From Planctomycetes bacterium RBG_13_46_10 (GTDB lineage: Bacteria > Planctomycetota > Phycisphaerae > Sedimentisphaerales > Anaerobacaceae): 7,000 nucleotides of DNA. Shown in pieces: positions 1 to 5,322 of the stretch. The stretch's first letter is position 1. Each line of letters begins with the position of its first letter. The DNA lies in the NCBI GenBank assembly GCA_001824645.1, contig MHYD01000043.1, forward strand, positions 34,327 through 41,326, given 5' to 3'. The notes beneath the pieces are model-generated. The model was not told the origin of the DNA. It saw only the letters and a list, made by a program, of their open reading frames with translations, and searched no databases. Made by a program: the position numbers and the translations under genes.

Positions 1-476
1 GTGCAAAACCTTTATTGACCCATCTGAAGAAGCAGGATTACCAAATAGTCGATACCTGGATCAACAAGCTTGGTTTAGCCGGTCTGAGCAATCAAACTTT
101 CAGGACCCTTTCAGGCGGTGAGCAGCAAAAAACCCTTATTGCACGGGCAATGGCGCAAGACCCCACAATCTTGATGCTGGATGAGCCGTGCTCAAATCTT
201 GATTTTAACTGGAAATACCAAATTACCGAAATTATCGACCGGTTGTATCGGCAAACAAACATAACCATTCTGATGGTTTCACATGATACAAATCTTCTGC
301 CTTCGAGCTGCGGCAGAATTGTCCTTTTACACGAAGGAAATCTGCTGGCCGACGGCAACGCGGAAGATGTTTTCGCATCCGATGCTCTTGAGGCGGCTTA
401 TCAGTGCCGAATTGAAATGCTCAATATCGGTGGACGAAGATACGCTGTCAATAAAAAGCAACCGCAGGAACCTTAG
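1..476 (+). CDS. Metal ABC transporter ATP-binding protein, 5'-truncated (ZnuC/MntB/FecE-like)
   Basis: This is the C-terminal part of an ABC transporter ATPase. The reading frame is open to the left edge, so the start and the Walker A loop lie outside the window; the TTG at 15 is not the real start. Visible motifs are the ABC signature LSGGEQQ (nt 108-128), Walker B ILMLDEP (nt 168-188), the D-loop SNLD (nt 192-203) and the switch histidine in VSHD (codon 282-284). A Cys replaces the usual Thr after the DEP. The next gene, 6 bp downstream, is an ABC-3 family permease, so the pair should power uptake of a divalent metal (zinc, manganese or iron) across the cytoplasmic membrane. A substrate-binding protein gene is expected nearby but is not seen here. 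The C-terminal half also resembles FecE/BtuD-type ATPases, so the metal cannot be named from this fragment. Confidence 0.9.
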   Translation, partial: AKPLLTHLKKQDYQIVDTWINKLGLAGLSNQTFRTLSGGEQQKTLIARAMAQDPTILMLDEPCSNLDFNWKYQITEIIDRLYRQTNITILMVSHDTNLLPSSCGRIVLLHEGNLLADGNAEDVFASDALEAAYQCRIEMLNIGGRRYAVNKKQPQEP

Positions 477-482
477 CTGTAT

Positions 483-1307
483 ATGGATTCATATTTTTAT
501 TTAGTGATTTTTGCCGGTCTTATCGCTGGGGCGAGCACAGGCCTTTTGGGCGTATACATAGTAGGCATGAGGATCCCATTTATTGGCACTTGCATTTCGC
601 ATGCTGCGATGGCTGGATTTGTATATGGCAGTTTTTTTACGTTTCAAAGTGCAAGTTTAACCGCCGTAAGTCCTGTTCTCGGCGGTATAGTCGCCTCAGT
701 GATAGCGGCGCTTAGTCTGGTGGCTATTCGGCCTGATAAGCCAAGGATGGACATAAATGTCGGCCTGGCGATAGTGTTTTGCCTTATGTTAGGTCTGACT
801 TTTCTCGGAATAGGTTTGAATCAAGGCAGCCGATCCGAAATGCTCGGCTTGCTATGGGGCAATATACTTTTTACAGACCGCTCCGGCACAGTTACTATCG
901 CTATAATGGCTCTTGTCTTAGTGCTATTTTCTTACGCTTTTAATAAAGAGTTGAAGGTATTGCTTTTCAGCCGATCTATCGCGGCTGCGACCGGCATTCA
1001 TGAGAGATTTGTTTACGGCTTGTTTTTGATTTTGTGCGGTATAACGCTGGCGGTTAATCTGCCTCTTATTGGGGGTCTGATGATTTTCAGCCTTGTTACC
1101 TGCCCTGCGGCGGCGGCTTATCGGATATGTACAGGACATAAATCGGTAGTTATTACGGCAACTGTTTTTGGTATGCTGAGCGCCTTGATTGGTTTTCTGG
1201 TTTCATATTACCTTAATTTGCCGACCGGTGCCTGCATAGTCATTGTTAGCACAATCATTTTCGCCCTCTCGGCTGTTTACGGAACCATTCGGAACAGGGC
1301 GGATTAA
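483..1307 (+). CDS. Metal ABC transporter permease, ABC-3 family (ZnuB/TroC/MntB-like)
   Basis: This is a 274-residue, very hydrophobic protein with repeated membrane spans, the normal length for ABC-3 family permeases, which usually have about eight to nine helices. Family features are the N-terminal glycine-rich span (IAGASTGLLGVYIVGMR), then RIPFIGTCISHAAMAG, matching the usual 'R-x-x-F-x-G-x-x-x-(S/A)HA' segment, and near the C-terminus a TGI-containing loop followed by NLPLIGGLMIFSLVTCPAAAA, the equivalent of the family's 'P-x-V-G-x-L-(L/M)-x-x-x-L-x-x-x-PAA' helix. It forms the transmembrane channel for a divalent metal ion. ATG at 483 is chosen because it gives a full-length N-terminus and lies 6 bp after the ATPase stop, so the two are probably translationally coupled. 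An AGGA at 466-469 is rather far upstream (13 bp). No partner gene follows. Confidence 0.92.
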   Translation: MDSYFYLVIFAGLIAGASTGLLGVYIVGMRIPFIGTCISHAAMAGFVYGSFFTFQSASLTAVSPVLGGIVASVIAALSLVAIRPDKPRMDINVGLAIVFCLMLGLTFLGIGLNQGSRSEMLGLLWGNILFTDRSGTVTIAIMALVLVLFSYAFNKELKVLLFSRSIAAATGIHERFVYGLFLILCGITLAVNLPLIGGLMIFSLVTCPAAAAYRICTGHKSVVITATVFGMLSALIGFLVSYYLNLPTGACIVIVSTIIFALSAVYGTIRNRAD

Positions 1308-1470
1308 TCAGGACGGCATTTCTCTGCTGCTCATTGATAATTTCAAGGCGCCAGATTCTCTTAAGAGCATAATAGGTTTTTAAAATTTCTTGCAGCCGGG
1401 CCAAACAAGCCTTAAAATCTCCACAAATCCTTCGGCTCTGCTCAGGACAGGTCAAAAAAAAGGGAAAAAT
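1308..1470. other. Intergenic region before comM
   Basis: This 163-bp gap lies between the permease and comM. It contains a perfect 10-bp palindrome CTCTTAAGAG (1358-1367) just before a CATAAT (1368-1373), which could be a -10 box, but I see no convincing -35 at the right distance. It also holds the short repeat at 1425-1453. No strong terminator hairpin follows the permease stop. Confidence 0.5.
1425..1453. repeat. Short dispersed-type repeat (TCCTTCGGCTCTGCTCAGGA core)
   Basis: The segment has the core TCCTTCGGCTCTGCTCAGGA followed by CAGG, flanked by TCCT/AGGA inverted ends. It resembles the small 'CCTTCGAC...GCTCAGG' repeats that occur in many copies between genes in diverse, mainly environmental, bacterial genomes. 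Read on the minus strand it encodes CPEQSRR, a string that turns up in spurious short predicted proteins for this reason. The resemblance is from memory; only one copy is in this window, so repetitiveness cannot be shown here. Confidence 0.5.
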
Positions 1471-3000
1471 ATGTTAGCCAGACTGCATAGTGTCACGCTT
1501 GAAGGGATTGAAGGCGTAATCTGCGAGGTCGAAGTTGACGTCGCTCGCGGCGGGCTTGAAAAGTCTCTCATTGTAGGCCTGCCTGATGCTGCAGTAAAAG
1601 AGAGTACCGAGAGAGTCAAAAGTGCAATTATAAATTCAGGCTTTAAGTACCCAAAGACCCATTCACTGATAAATCTGGCACCGGCCGATGTGAAAAAGGC
1701 AGGTCCTGCCTTTGATTTACCTATTGCTCTGGGAATGCTCATCGGGCAGAAGATACTGCCAAATCCCTCCATTAAAAATTTTATTATTGTCGGTGAGCTG
1801 GCTTTGGACGGCAGGGTCAGGCCTGTTAACGGTGTGTTAAGTATGGCAATAACCGCAGCCGCAAATGGCTTCACCCGAATGATTGTCCCCATAGACAACG
1901 CCAAAGAGGCTGCGGTAGTTCAGGATATAGAAGTCTATGGTGTCGGCTCACTGGCCCAGGTGACAGGCTTTCTCTCAGGACAGTTGGCCCTTGAGACAAC
2001 AAATGTTAATATTGATGACCTTTTTAACATTGCTTCGAATTACGATGTAGATTTCGCAGACGTCAAAGGGCAGGAAAGCGTCAAGCGGGCGCTAACCGTC
2101 GCTGCTGCCGGCGGACATAACATAATGATGATTGGCCCGCCGGGAGCAGGAAAGACAATGCTGTCCCAGAGATTAGCGACTATTCTGCCTCCTTTGAGTT
2201 TGCGGGAGTCACTTGAGACTACCCGCATATACTCCTCGGTCGGTTTGCTGGATAAAGATAAGGCACTAATGGCAACTCGACCTATGCGAATGCCGCATCA
2301 CTCCGCCAGCGGCCCGGCTCTAATCGGAGGTGGTACCACACCTCATCCCGGAGAGCTGTCTTTAGCCCATTTCGGAATATTATTTCTTGATGAATTCGTC
2401 GAGTTTCCGCGGCATGTTCTGGAGATGATTCGTCAGCCGCTGGAAGATGGTTTTGTCATCGTATCACGAGCCAAGAGAACAGTCAGATTTCCCGCTCAGT
2501 TCATGTTAGTGGCCGCAATGAATCCATGTCCCTGTGGTTATTTTGGAAGCGATGCAAGAAGGTGTAAGTGCACGCCCGGCCAAATCGAGAGATATTTATC
2601 AAAAATATCCGGGCCTTTGGTGGACAGAATTGATATTCACATTGACGTCCCGCCGATAAGTTTCAGCAAACTTCGTTCCGGTTCCAGCCAGCTTGATTCA
2701 GCAACGATAGGAGCTCAGGTTATCAATGCAAGAGCAATTCAACAACGCCGCTTCAGCGATTCAAATGTAATGACCAACGCCAGGATGAGTCATAAACAGA
2801 TTGAGAAATTCTGCAGGCTTGACTCCGCCGGAGAACTGATGCTAAAGCATGCAATGACAGAGTTCGGGTTATCAGCTCGCGCGCATGATAAAATCTGTAA
2901 GGTTGGCCGCACAATATCGGACTTAGCCGGCGAAGAAAACATCCTCCCGGAACATGTCGCAGAAGCCATAAGCTATAGAAAATTAGACAGAAAATTATAA
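1471..3000 (+). CDS. comM: ComM/YifB-family AAA+ ATPase (Mg-chelatase-like), DNA branch-migration helicase
   Basis: This is a 509-residue member of the YifB/ComM family, at the usual family length. ComM proteins are hexameric helicases that promote branch migration when incoming DNA recombines during natural transformation; the family is also widespread in bacteria not known to be competent. The N-terminal ChlI/Lon-protease-like domain (about residues 1-170) shows IVGLPDAAVKESTERVKSAI and GELALDGRVRPVNGVL. The AAA+ core has Walker A GPPGAGKT (222-229), the PHHSAS segment (275-280), Walker B ILFLDE (303-308), MNPCPCGY (350-357) and GPLVDRID with Arg386. Four cysteines (353, 355, 365, 367) could bind a metal. 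A C-terminal Mg-chelatase-like domain follows. ATG 1471 is chosen because family members begin MLA(R/K)-x-x-S/T and because AGGG (1461-1464) lies just upstream; the in-frame extension back to 1390 runs through the repeat and looks non-coding. Confidence 0.95.
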   Translation: MLARLHSVTLEGIEGVICEVEVDVARGGLEKSLIVGLPDAAVKESTERVKSAIINSGFKYPKTHSLINLAPADVKKAGPAFDLPIALGMLIGQKILPNPSIKNFIIVGELALDGRVRPVNGVLSMAITAAANGFTRMIVPIDNAKEAAVVQDIEVYGVGSLAQVTGFLSGQLALETTNVNIDDLFNIASNYDVDFADVKGQESVKRALTVAAAGGHNIMMIGPPGAGKTMLSQRLATILPPLSLRESLETTRIYSSVGLLDKDKALMATRPMRMPHHSASGPALIGGGTTPHPGELSLAHFGILFLDEFVEFPRHVLEMIRQPLEDGFVIVSRAKRTVRFPAQFMLVAAMNPCPCGYFGSDARRCKCTPGQIERYLSKISGPLVDRIDIHIDVPPISFSKLRSGSSQLDSATIGAQVINARAIQQRRFSDSNVMTNARMSHKQIEKFCRLDSAGELMLKHAMTEFGLSARAHDKICKVGRTISDLAGEENILPEHVAEAISYRKLDRKL

Positions 3001-3290
3001 CATGCCTATCCGTCGATTTGGCACGATACCGCCGGATTCGTGACGAATTTTGCTCTCATTATAAGCACTTCATTTCTTAAATGCCTGTTGTTACAGATAG
3101 ATACAGTGGGGTGATAAAATCCCATATCATCTTCATTTGTATTCTCTTTTTTAAGCAGATTTGCAGGAAAAATAGATTTCTTAGAATGTCTATTTGACGA
3201 TATTATTTTTGCTTAATCATACCTAAACTTATGCCGATACAATATTTTGATAATCCCTTTAGCATATATAATTTAACAAGGAGATAAACG
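3001..3290. other. Intergenic region between comM and the STAS gene
   Basis: This AT-rich 290-bp stretch has no credible gene. It contains a perfect 13-bp palindrome, ATTCGT-G-ACGAAT (3036-3048), 36 bp after the comM stop, which could be an operator. A weak hairpin region lies around 3107-3129, where TGGG/CCCA and TGATA/TATCA arms compete. Weak promoter candidates for the STAS gene are TTGACG at 3194-3199 and AT-rich -10-like boxes (TACAAT 3238-3243), none with good spacing. The promoter therefore cannot be fixed. Confidence 0.45.
3278..3283 (+). promoter_or_regulatory. Strong Shine-Dalgarno of the STAS gene
   Basis: AAGGAG lies 7 bp before the ATG at 3291. It is the most canonical ribosome binding site on the plus strand of this window. 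It fixes the start of the STAS gene and suggests efficient translation of that small protein. Confidence 0.85.
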
Positions 3291-3626
3291 ATGGGTATTC
3301 AAAATTGGTCAGAAGATATTATTCTTGTGGACCTGCCAGCCGAGCCGGAAATGGGCGATGAGCTCAAAACGGTTATTGAAGTCGTGCGGGACAGAGGGGA
3401 CTGTGATGTTGTAATTGATTTTGGCAGCGTCGATATTGTAACTTCCTCAAGCTTATCCAAATTGCTGAAGCTGCGTAAGCTCCTGGGGGATTGCAGTCAT
3501 CGACTTATATTATGCAGCGTTGCCGCAGCAACGAAAGGCATCTTTACTGTGACCGGTCTGGATGGCATCTTTGAATTAACTGATGACAAATTTGTTGCAT
3601 TAGCCAGCCTGCAAATGGTCGGCTGA
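3291..3626 (+). CDS. Stand-alone STAS-domain protein (anti-sigma factor antagonist-like)
   Basis: This 111-residue protein consists of one STAS domain, the fold of SpoIIAA/RsbV anti-anti-sigma factors. The core is recognisable: strand CDVVIDFGSVDIV (38-50), the phospho-acceptor loop and helix TSSSLSKLLKLRKLL (51-65), strand HRLILCSV (70-77) and TKGIFTVTGLDGIFEL (81-96), which matches the usual 'V-x-x-(L/V)-x-x-(T/S)GLxxxFx' end. Classical members have DSSG at the phosphorylated loop; here it is Thr51-Ser52-Ser53-Ser54, so both serines are kept but the Asp and Gly are not. Known homologues are switched by a serine kinase/anti-sigma factor and a PP2C phosphatase, but neither is encoded nearby, so the partner is unknown. 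It has its own strong ribosome binding site and 200-290 bp gaps on both sides, and is probably expressed alone. Confidence 0.85.
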   Translation: MGIQNWSEDIILVDLPAEPEMGDELKTVIEVVRDRGDCDVVIDFGSVDIVTSSSLSKLLKLRKLLGDCSHRLILCSVAAATKGIFTVTGLDGIFELTDDKFVALASLQMVG

Positions 3627-3628
3627 AC

Positions 3629-3679
3629 CTTGATACTTGATTCTCGCAACTCGATTCTCGACGAGCATCAAGTATCAGG
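3629..3679. repeat. Nested inverted and direct repeat just after the STAS stop
   Basis: The arms TGATACTTGAT (3631-3641) and ATCAAGTATCA (3667-3677) are perfect 11-bp complements, extended outward by one G-U and one C-G pair. The 25-nt interior holds half of a 14-bp near-tandem duplication (3635-3648 and 3649-3662, sharing GATTCTCG) and an overlapping 17-bp near-palindrome centred on 3661. Starting 2 bp after the stop codon, it could act as a transcript-end stem-loop. There is no T-run after it, so it is not a classic intrinsic terminator, and the internal repetition suggests a dispersed palindromic element. Confidence 0.6.
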
Positions 3680-3683
3680 AAAC

Positions 3684-3710
3684 TTGACAACAGGCTTACT
3701 TTTGGATAAT
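3684..3710 (+). promoter_or_regulatory. Candidate promoter of rnc
   Basis: A perfect -35 TTGACA (3684-3689) is followed after 15 bp by GATAAT (3705-3710), 5 of 6 to the sigma-70 -10 consensus. The spacer is 2 bp shorter than ideal. Transcription would begin near 3717 and give a leader of about 120 nt before rnc that includes the hairpin at 3741-3797. This is the best promoter-like pair I see on the plus strand, but it is unproven. Confidence 0.4.
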
Positions 3711-3740
3711 TTTAAGAGATATGTTTTTTGTTGAGCCGGC

Positions 3741-3797
3741 TACGAAGACCACTAACGATGCCCACTGTGACGGCATCGACTCATAGCGGTGTTCGTA
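3741..3797 (+). promoter_or_regulatory. Long imperfect hairpin in the putative rnc leader
   Basis: The arms 3741-3762 and 3772-3797 pair in four blocks: 6 bp (3741-3746 with 3792-3797), 3 bp (3748-3750 with 3788-3790), 3 bp (3752-3754 with 3784-3786) and 7 bp (3756-3762 with 3772-3778). They are separated by a G-G mismatch, an A-C mismatch and an asymmetric internal loop, with a 9-nt apical loop. The 19 paired positions make a stem close to two helical turns. It ends 39 bp before the RNase III start codon. In E. coli and some other bacteria RNase III cuts a stem in its own leader to limit its synthesis; this hairpin is placed to do the same, but that is inference. Confidence 0.5.
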
Positions 3798-3836
3798 ATC
3801 TGCTCGCGATGAATTGTATAATTAGGATTAAATTTA

Positions 3837-4535
3837 ATGGATAAAGAGATTCTGCAACAAATCGAGCAGATAATAGGGTATCAGTTCTCAAACAAAACTC
3901 TTTTGGCCAAGACGTTCGCTCATTCCTCCGCAGTCGATAATCGACTTTCAAGTAATGAAAGGTTGGAATTCCTCGGCGACTCCATTTTAGGCGCTGTGAT
4001 TTGCCAGGCACTGTTCGAGCGTTTTACAGACCATTTGGAAGGCGAATTGACAAAACTTAAAAGTATGCTTGTTTCCCGCGAGACCTGCGCTCAGGTTGCA
4101 AAACGTCTGGGTCTTCATAAATACCTTAAAGTAGGAAAAAGCATGATTTCAAACAAGGCCTTATCCAGGTCTATTGCTGCCGCCCTGCTGGAAGCTGTTA
4201 TCGCAGCGATTTACCTTGACGGCGGCTTCGATGCCGCCAGCAGTTTTATCCTGAGAGCTTATGAACCACTTATCGAACAAGCCGACAAAGAGCAGGCCCA
4301 GGGTAATTACAAATCTCTTTTACAGCAATATGCCCAGGAAAGATACAATACAACGCCTGTTTACATCTTGCTTGATGAAAAGGGGCCGGACCATGACAAA
4401 TGCTTCGAGTCTGAGGTTGTGATTGCAGAACGCCATTTTCCAAGTGCCTGGGGGACAAATAAAAAAGAGGCTGAGCAAAAAGCTGCTTTTAAAGCCCTCA
4501 TCGAACTGGGCATACTCAAGCAGAACTCGCAATAA
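3837..4535 (+). CDS. rnc: Ribonuclease III
   Basis: This 232-residue protein is a normal-length bacterial RNase III, the Mg-dependent endonuclease that cuts double-stranded RNA in rRNA precursors, mRNA leaders and antisense duplexes. The catalytic domain (about 1-150) carries the signature NERLEFLGDSILG (40-52) with Glu41, Glu44 and Asp48. The second metal-binding segment reads SRSIAAALLEAVIAAIYLDGG (110-130): Glu119 is present, but the position that is Asp in most family members (Asp114 of E. coli) is Ala116. The double-stranded RNA-binding domain (about 156-225) shows GPDHDKCF and KKEAEQKAA. ATG 3837 follows AGGA (3824-3827) by 9 bp and gives a typical N-terminus. The usual neighbours era and recO are absent; the gene ends 94 bp from a convergent operon. 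A perfect TATAAT (3817-3822) just upstream is probably fortuitous, since it would leave almost no leader. Confidence 0.95.
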   Translation: MDKEILQQIEQIIGYQFSNKTLLAKTFAHSSAVDNRLSSNERLEFLGDSILGAVICQALFERFTDHLEGELTKLKSMLVSRETCAQVAKRLGLHKYLKVGKSMISNKALSRSIAAALLEAVIAAIYLDGGFDAASSFILRAYEPLIEQADKEQAQGNYKSLLQQYAQERYNTTPVYILLDEKGPDHDKCFESEVVIAERHFPSAWGTNKKEAEQKAAFKALIELGILKQNSQ

Positions 4536-4629
4536 ATTGCAGACTAAACAGATAATATAAAATTGCAGCTTTGGTTATCGCTTAATCCCGCTTACGGCAG
4601 CATTAAAGCAATACGGCTTAATCAGCGCG
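4536..4629. other. Gap between convergent transcription units
   Basis: This 94-bp stretch separates the rnc stop from the end of the minus-strand operon. It has a weak hairpin (GCTTAAT 4580-4586 with ATTAAAGC 4602-4609, and CCG/CGG inside) and a direct repeat AATTGCAG (4535-4542 and 4561-4568). There is no clear GC-rich stem with a T-run, so no intrinsic terminator can be called for either side. Confidence 0.4.
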
Positions 4630-4881
4630 TCACTCTGTAATCAGCCAAGCCAAACTGAACAAGGTCAACGCAATTACAATAATAAAAACAATAATCGAGC
4701 CGGATAAAATTAAAACTTCTTTTATAAAAGAAGCTGTTGTAATGGCCGGCATTTTCGTAGCTTTATAAACTGCAGTGATCGCCACCGTAAGCGGCAACAA
4801 CCACAATATGGATTTCACATTTGTCCCAATGTTTTCCGGTGCCACAAAATTCGCTAATATCAAAAAAACAAATGGCGACAT
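4630..4881 (-). CDS. Small membrane protein of unknown function (83 aa)
   Basis: I do not recognise this gene. The 83-residue product is almost entirely hydrophobic. There is a short apolar N-terminus (about 3-14), a likely span at about 24-39 (SILWLLPLTVAITAVY), a polar linker with KATKMPAITTASFIKE, and a long second span at about 56-81 ending ALTLFSLAWLITE. There is no signal-peptide cleavage site or enzyme motif. It is very likely a real gene: the ATG directly follows the TAA of the upstream membrane-protein gene with no base between, and GGAGG (4886-4890) lies inside the end of that gene at good spacing. Being last in a three-gene unit with a SurA/PpiD-like protein suggests an envelope role, by context only. 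Translation probably depends on ribosomes finishing the gene before it. Confidence 0.75.
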   Translation of the reverse strand: MSPFVFLILANFVAPENIGTNVKSILWLLPLTVAITAVYKATKMPAITTASFIKEVLILSGSIIVFIIVIALTLFSLAWLITE

Positions 4882-5322
4882 TTAACCTCCAGTTTTAGAC
4901 TTAGCCGACTGTTTTATCGGCATTTGGATTGTCCCCCTCAGATGAGCCATGTAAACAGCATTTACTACACACAAGAGGTTAAGCAAACCAGCTATACTCG
5001 TGTAGTATTGTCCAATCTCGTTTGGCCTTCCAAATACACGATACTTTTCCGGTTCTGTTGATGTCAAATGTCCCAGGTATGCCACGACAGGCGAATTCAT
5101 AATCTGCGCCAAGTACCAGGCCTTCGCATTGACCGGATTAATTACGCCTATGGAACCTATATACAATCCAATAACAAAGGTCAGAACAATTGTTATAAAT
5201 ATGATTATTGCCCGTTTTTTTTCCTTGAGAATATAATGGCCCGCCCCGGGCACAACCCAGGCCAGAATTCCAACAATTATCAATAAAAACACATTGTTAG
5301 CTTCTGTTCGCTGCTGCGGCAT
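4882..5322 (-). CDS. Multi-span membrane protein, DUF6677-like
   Basis: This 146-residue protein has three likely membrane spans: about 11-27, 38-60 and 106-126. The first span leads into AWVVPGAGHYILKEKKRA (21-38), a proline-glycine-histidine turn and basic loop like that seen in TM2-type and DUF6677 proteins. The third segment, EIGQYYTSIAGLLNLLCVVNAVY (102-124), also matches what I recall of DUF6677, a family typical of planctomycetes. The C-terminus is basic and polar (KQSAKSKTGG), so it is probably cytoplasmic. No enzyme residues are evident and the function is unknown. Its ATG overlaps the stop of the upstream SurA/PpiD-like gene by one base (TAATG), with AGGG/AGGA upstream for ribosome binding, and its own stop touches the next ATG, so the three genes are probably one coupled transcript. 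The family name is from memory and needs a profile search. Confidence 0.8.
   Translation of the reverse strand: MPQQRTEANNVFLLIIVGILAWVVPGAGHYILKEKKRAIIIFITIVLTFVIGLYIGSIGVINPVNAKAWYLAQIMNSPVVAYLGHLTSTEPEKYRVFGRPNEIGQYYTSIAGLLNLLCVVNAVYMAHLRGTIQMPIKQSAKSKTGG
4886..4890 (-). promoter_or_regulatory. Shine-Dalgarno embedded in the end of the upstream gene
   Basis: On the minus strand GGAGG covers the last two glycine codons of the 146-residue membrane protein and sits 4 bases before the ATG of the 83-residue gene. It supports that start and implies tight translational coupling across the TAA-ATG junction. Confidence 0.75.

Noticed and set aside
1255..1455. Minus-strand reading frame of 66 codons over the permease end and the gap before comM
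   Set aside because: It begins inside the short repeat, overlaps the end of the permease gene, has no ribosome binding site and no recognisable domain. It is probably a by-product of the repeat.
1390..1470. A longer N-terminus for ComM beginning at 1390
   Set aside because: The extra 27 residues run through the repeat and have no family match. ComM proteins begin at the MLARLHSVTLEG segment, and an AGGG sits before the ATG at 1471.
3019..3032. TGGCACG resembling a sigma-54 (-24/-12) promoter
   Set aside because: The -12 GC is one base too close (9 instead of 10 bases from the GG), the TTGC context is missing, and the nearest gene is over 250 bp away.
3267..3272. TATAAT close to the STAS start, and a second TATAAT at 3817-3822 close to the rnc start
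   Set aside because: Neither has a -35 box at suitable distance. Start sites from them would fall at or past the ribosome binding sites, so they are more likely chance matches in AT-rich spacers.
3741..3797. An integron attC site
   Set aside because: The hairpin ends lack the RYYYAAC and GTTRRRY core sites, and there is no integrase or cassette arrangement in the window.
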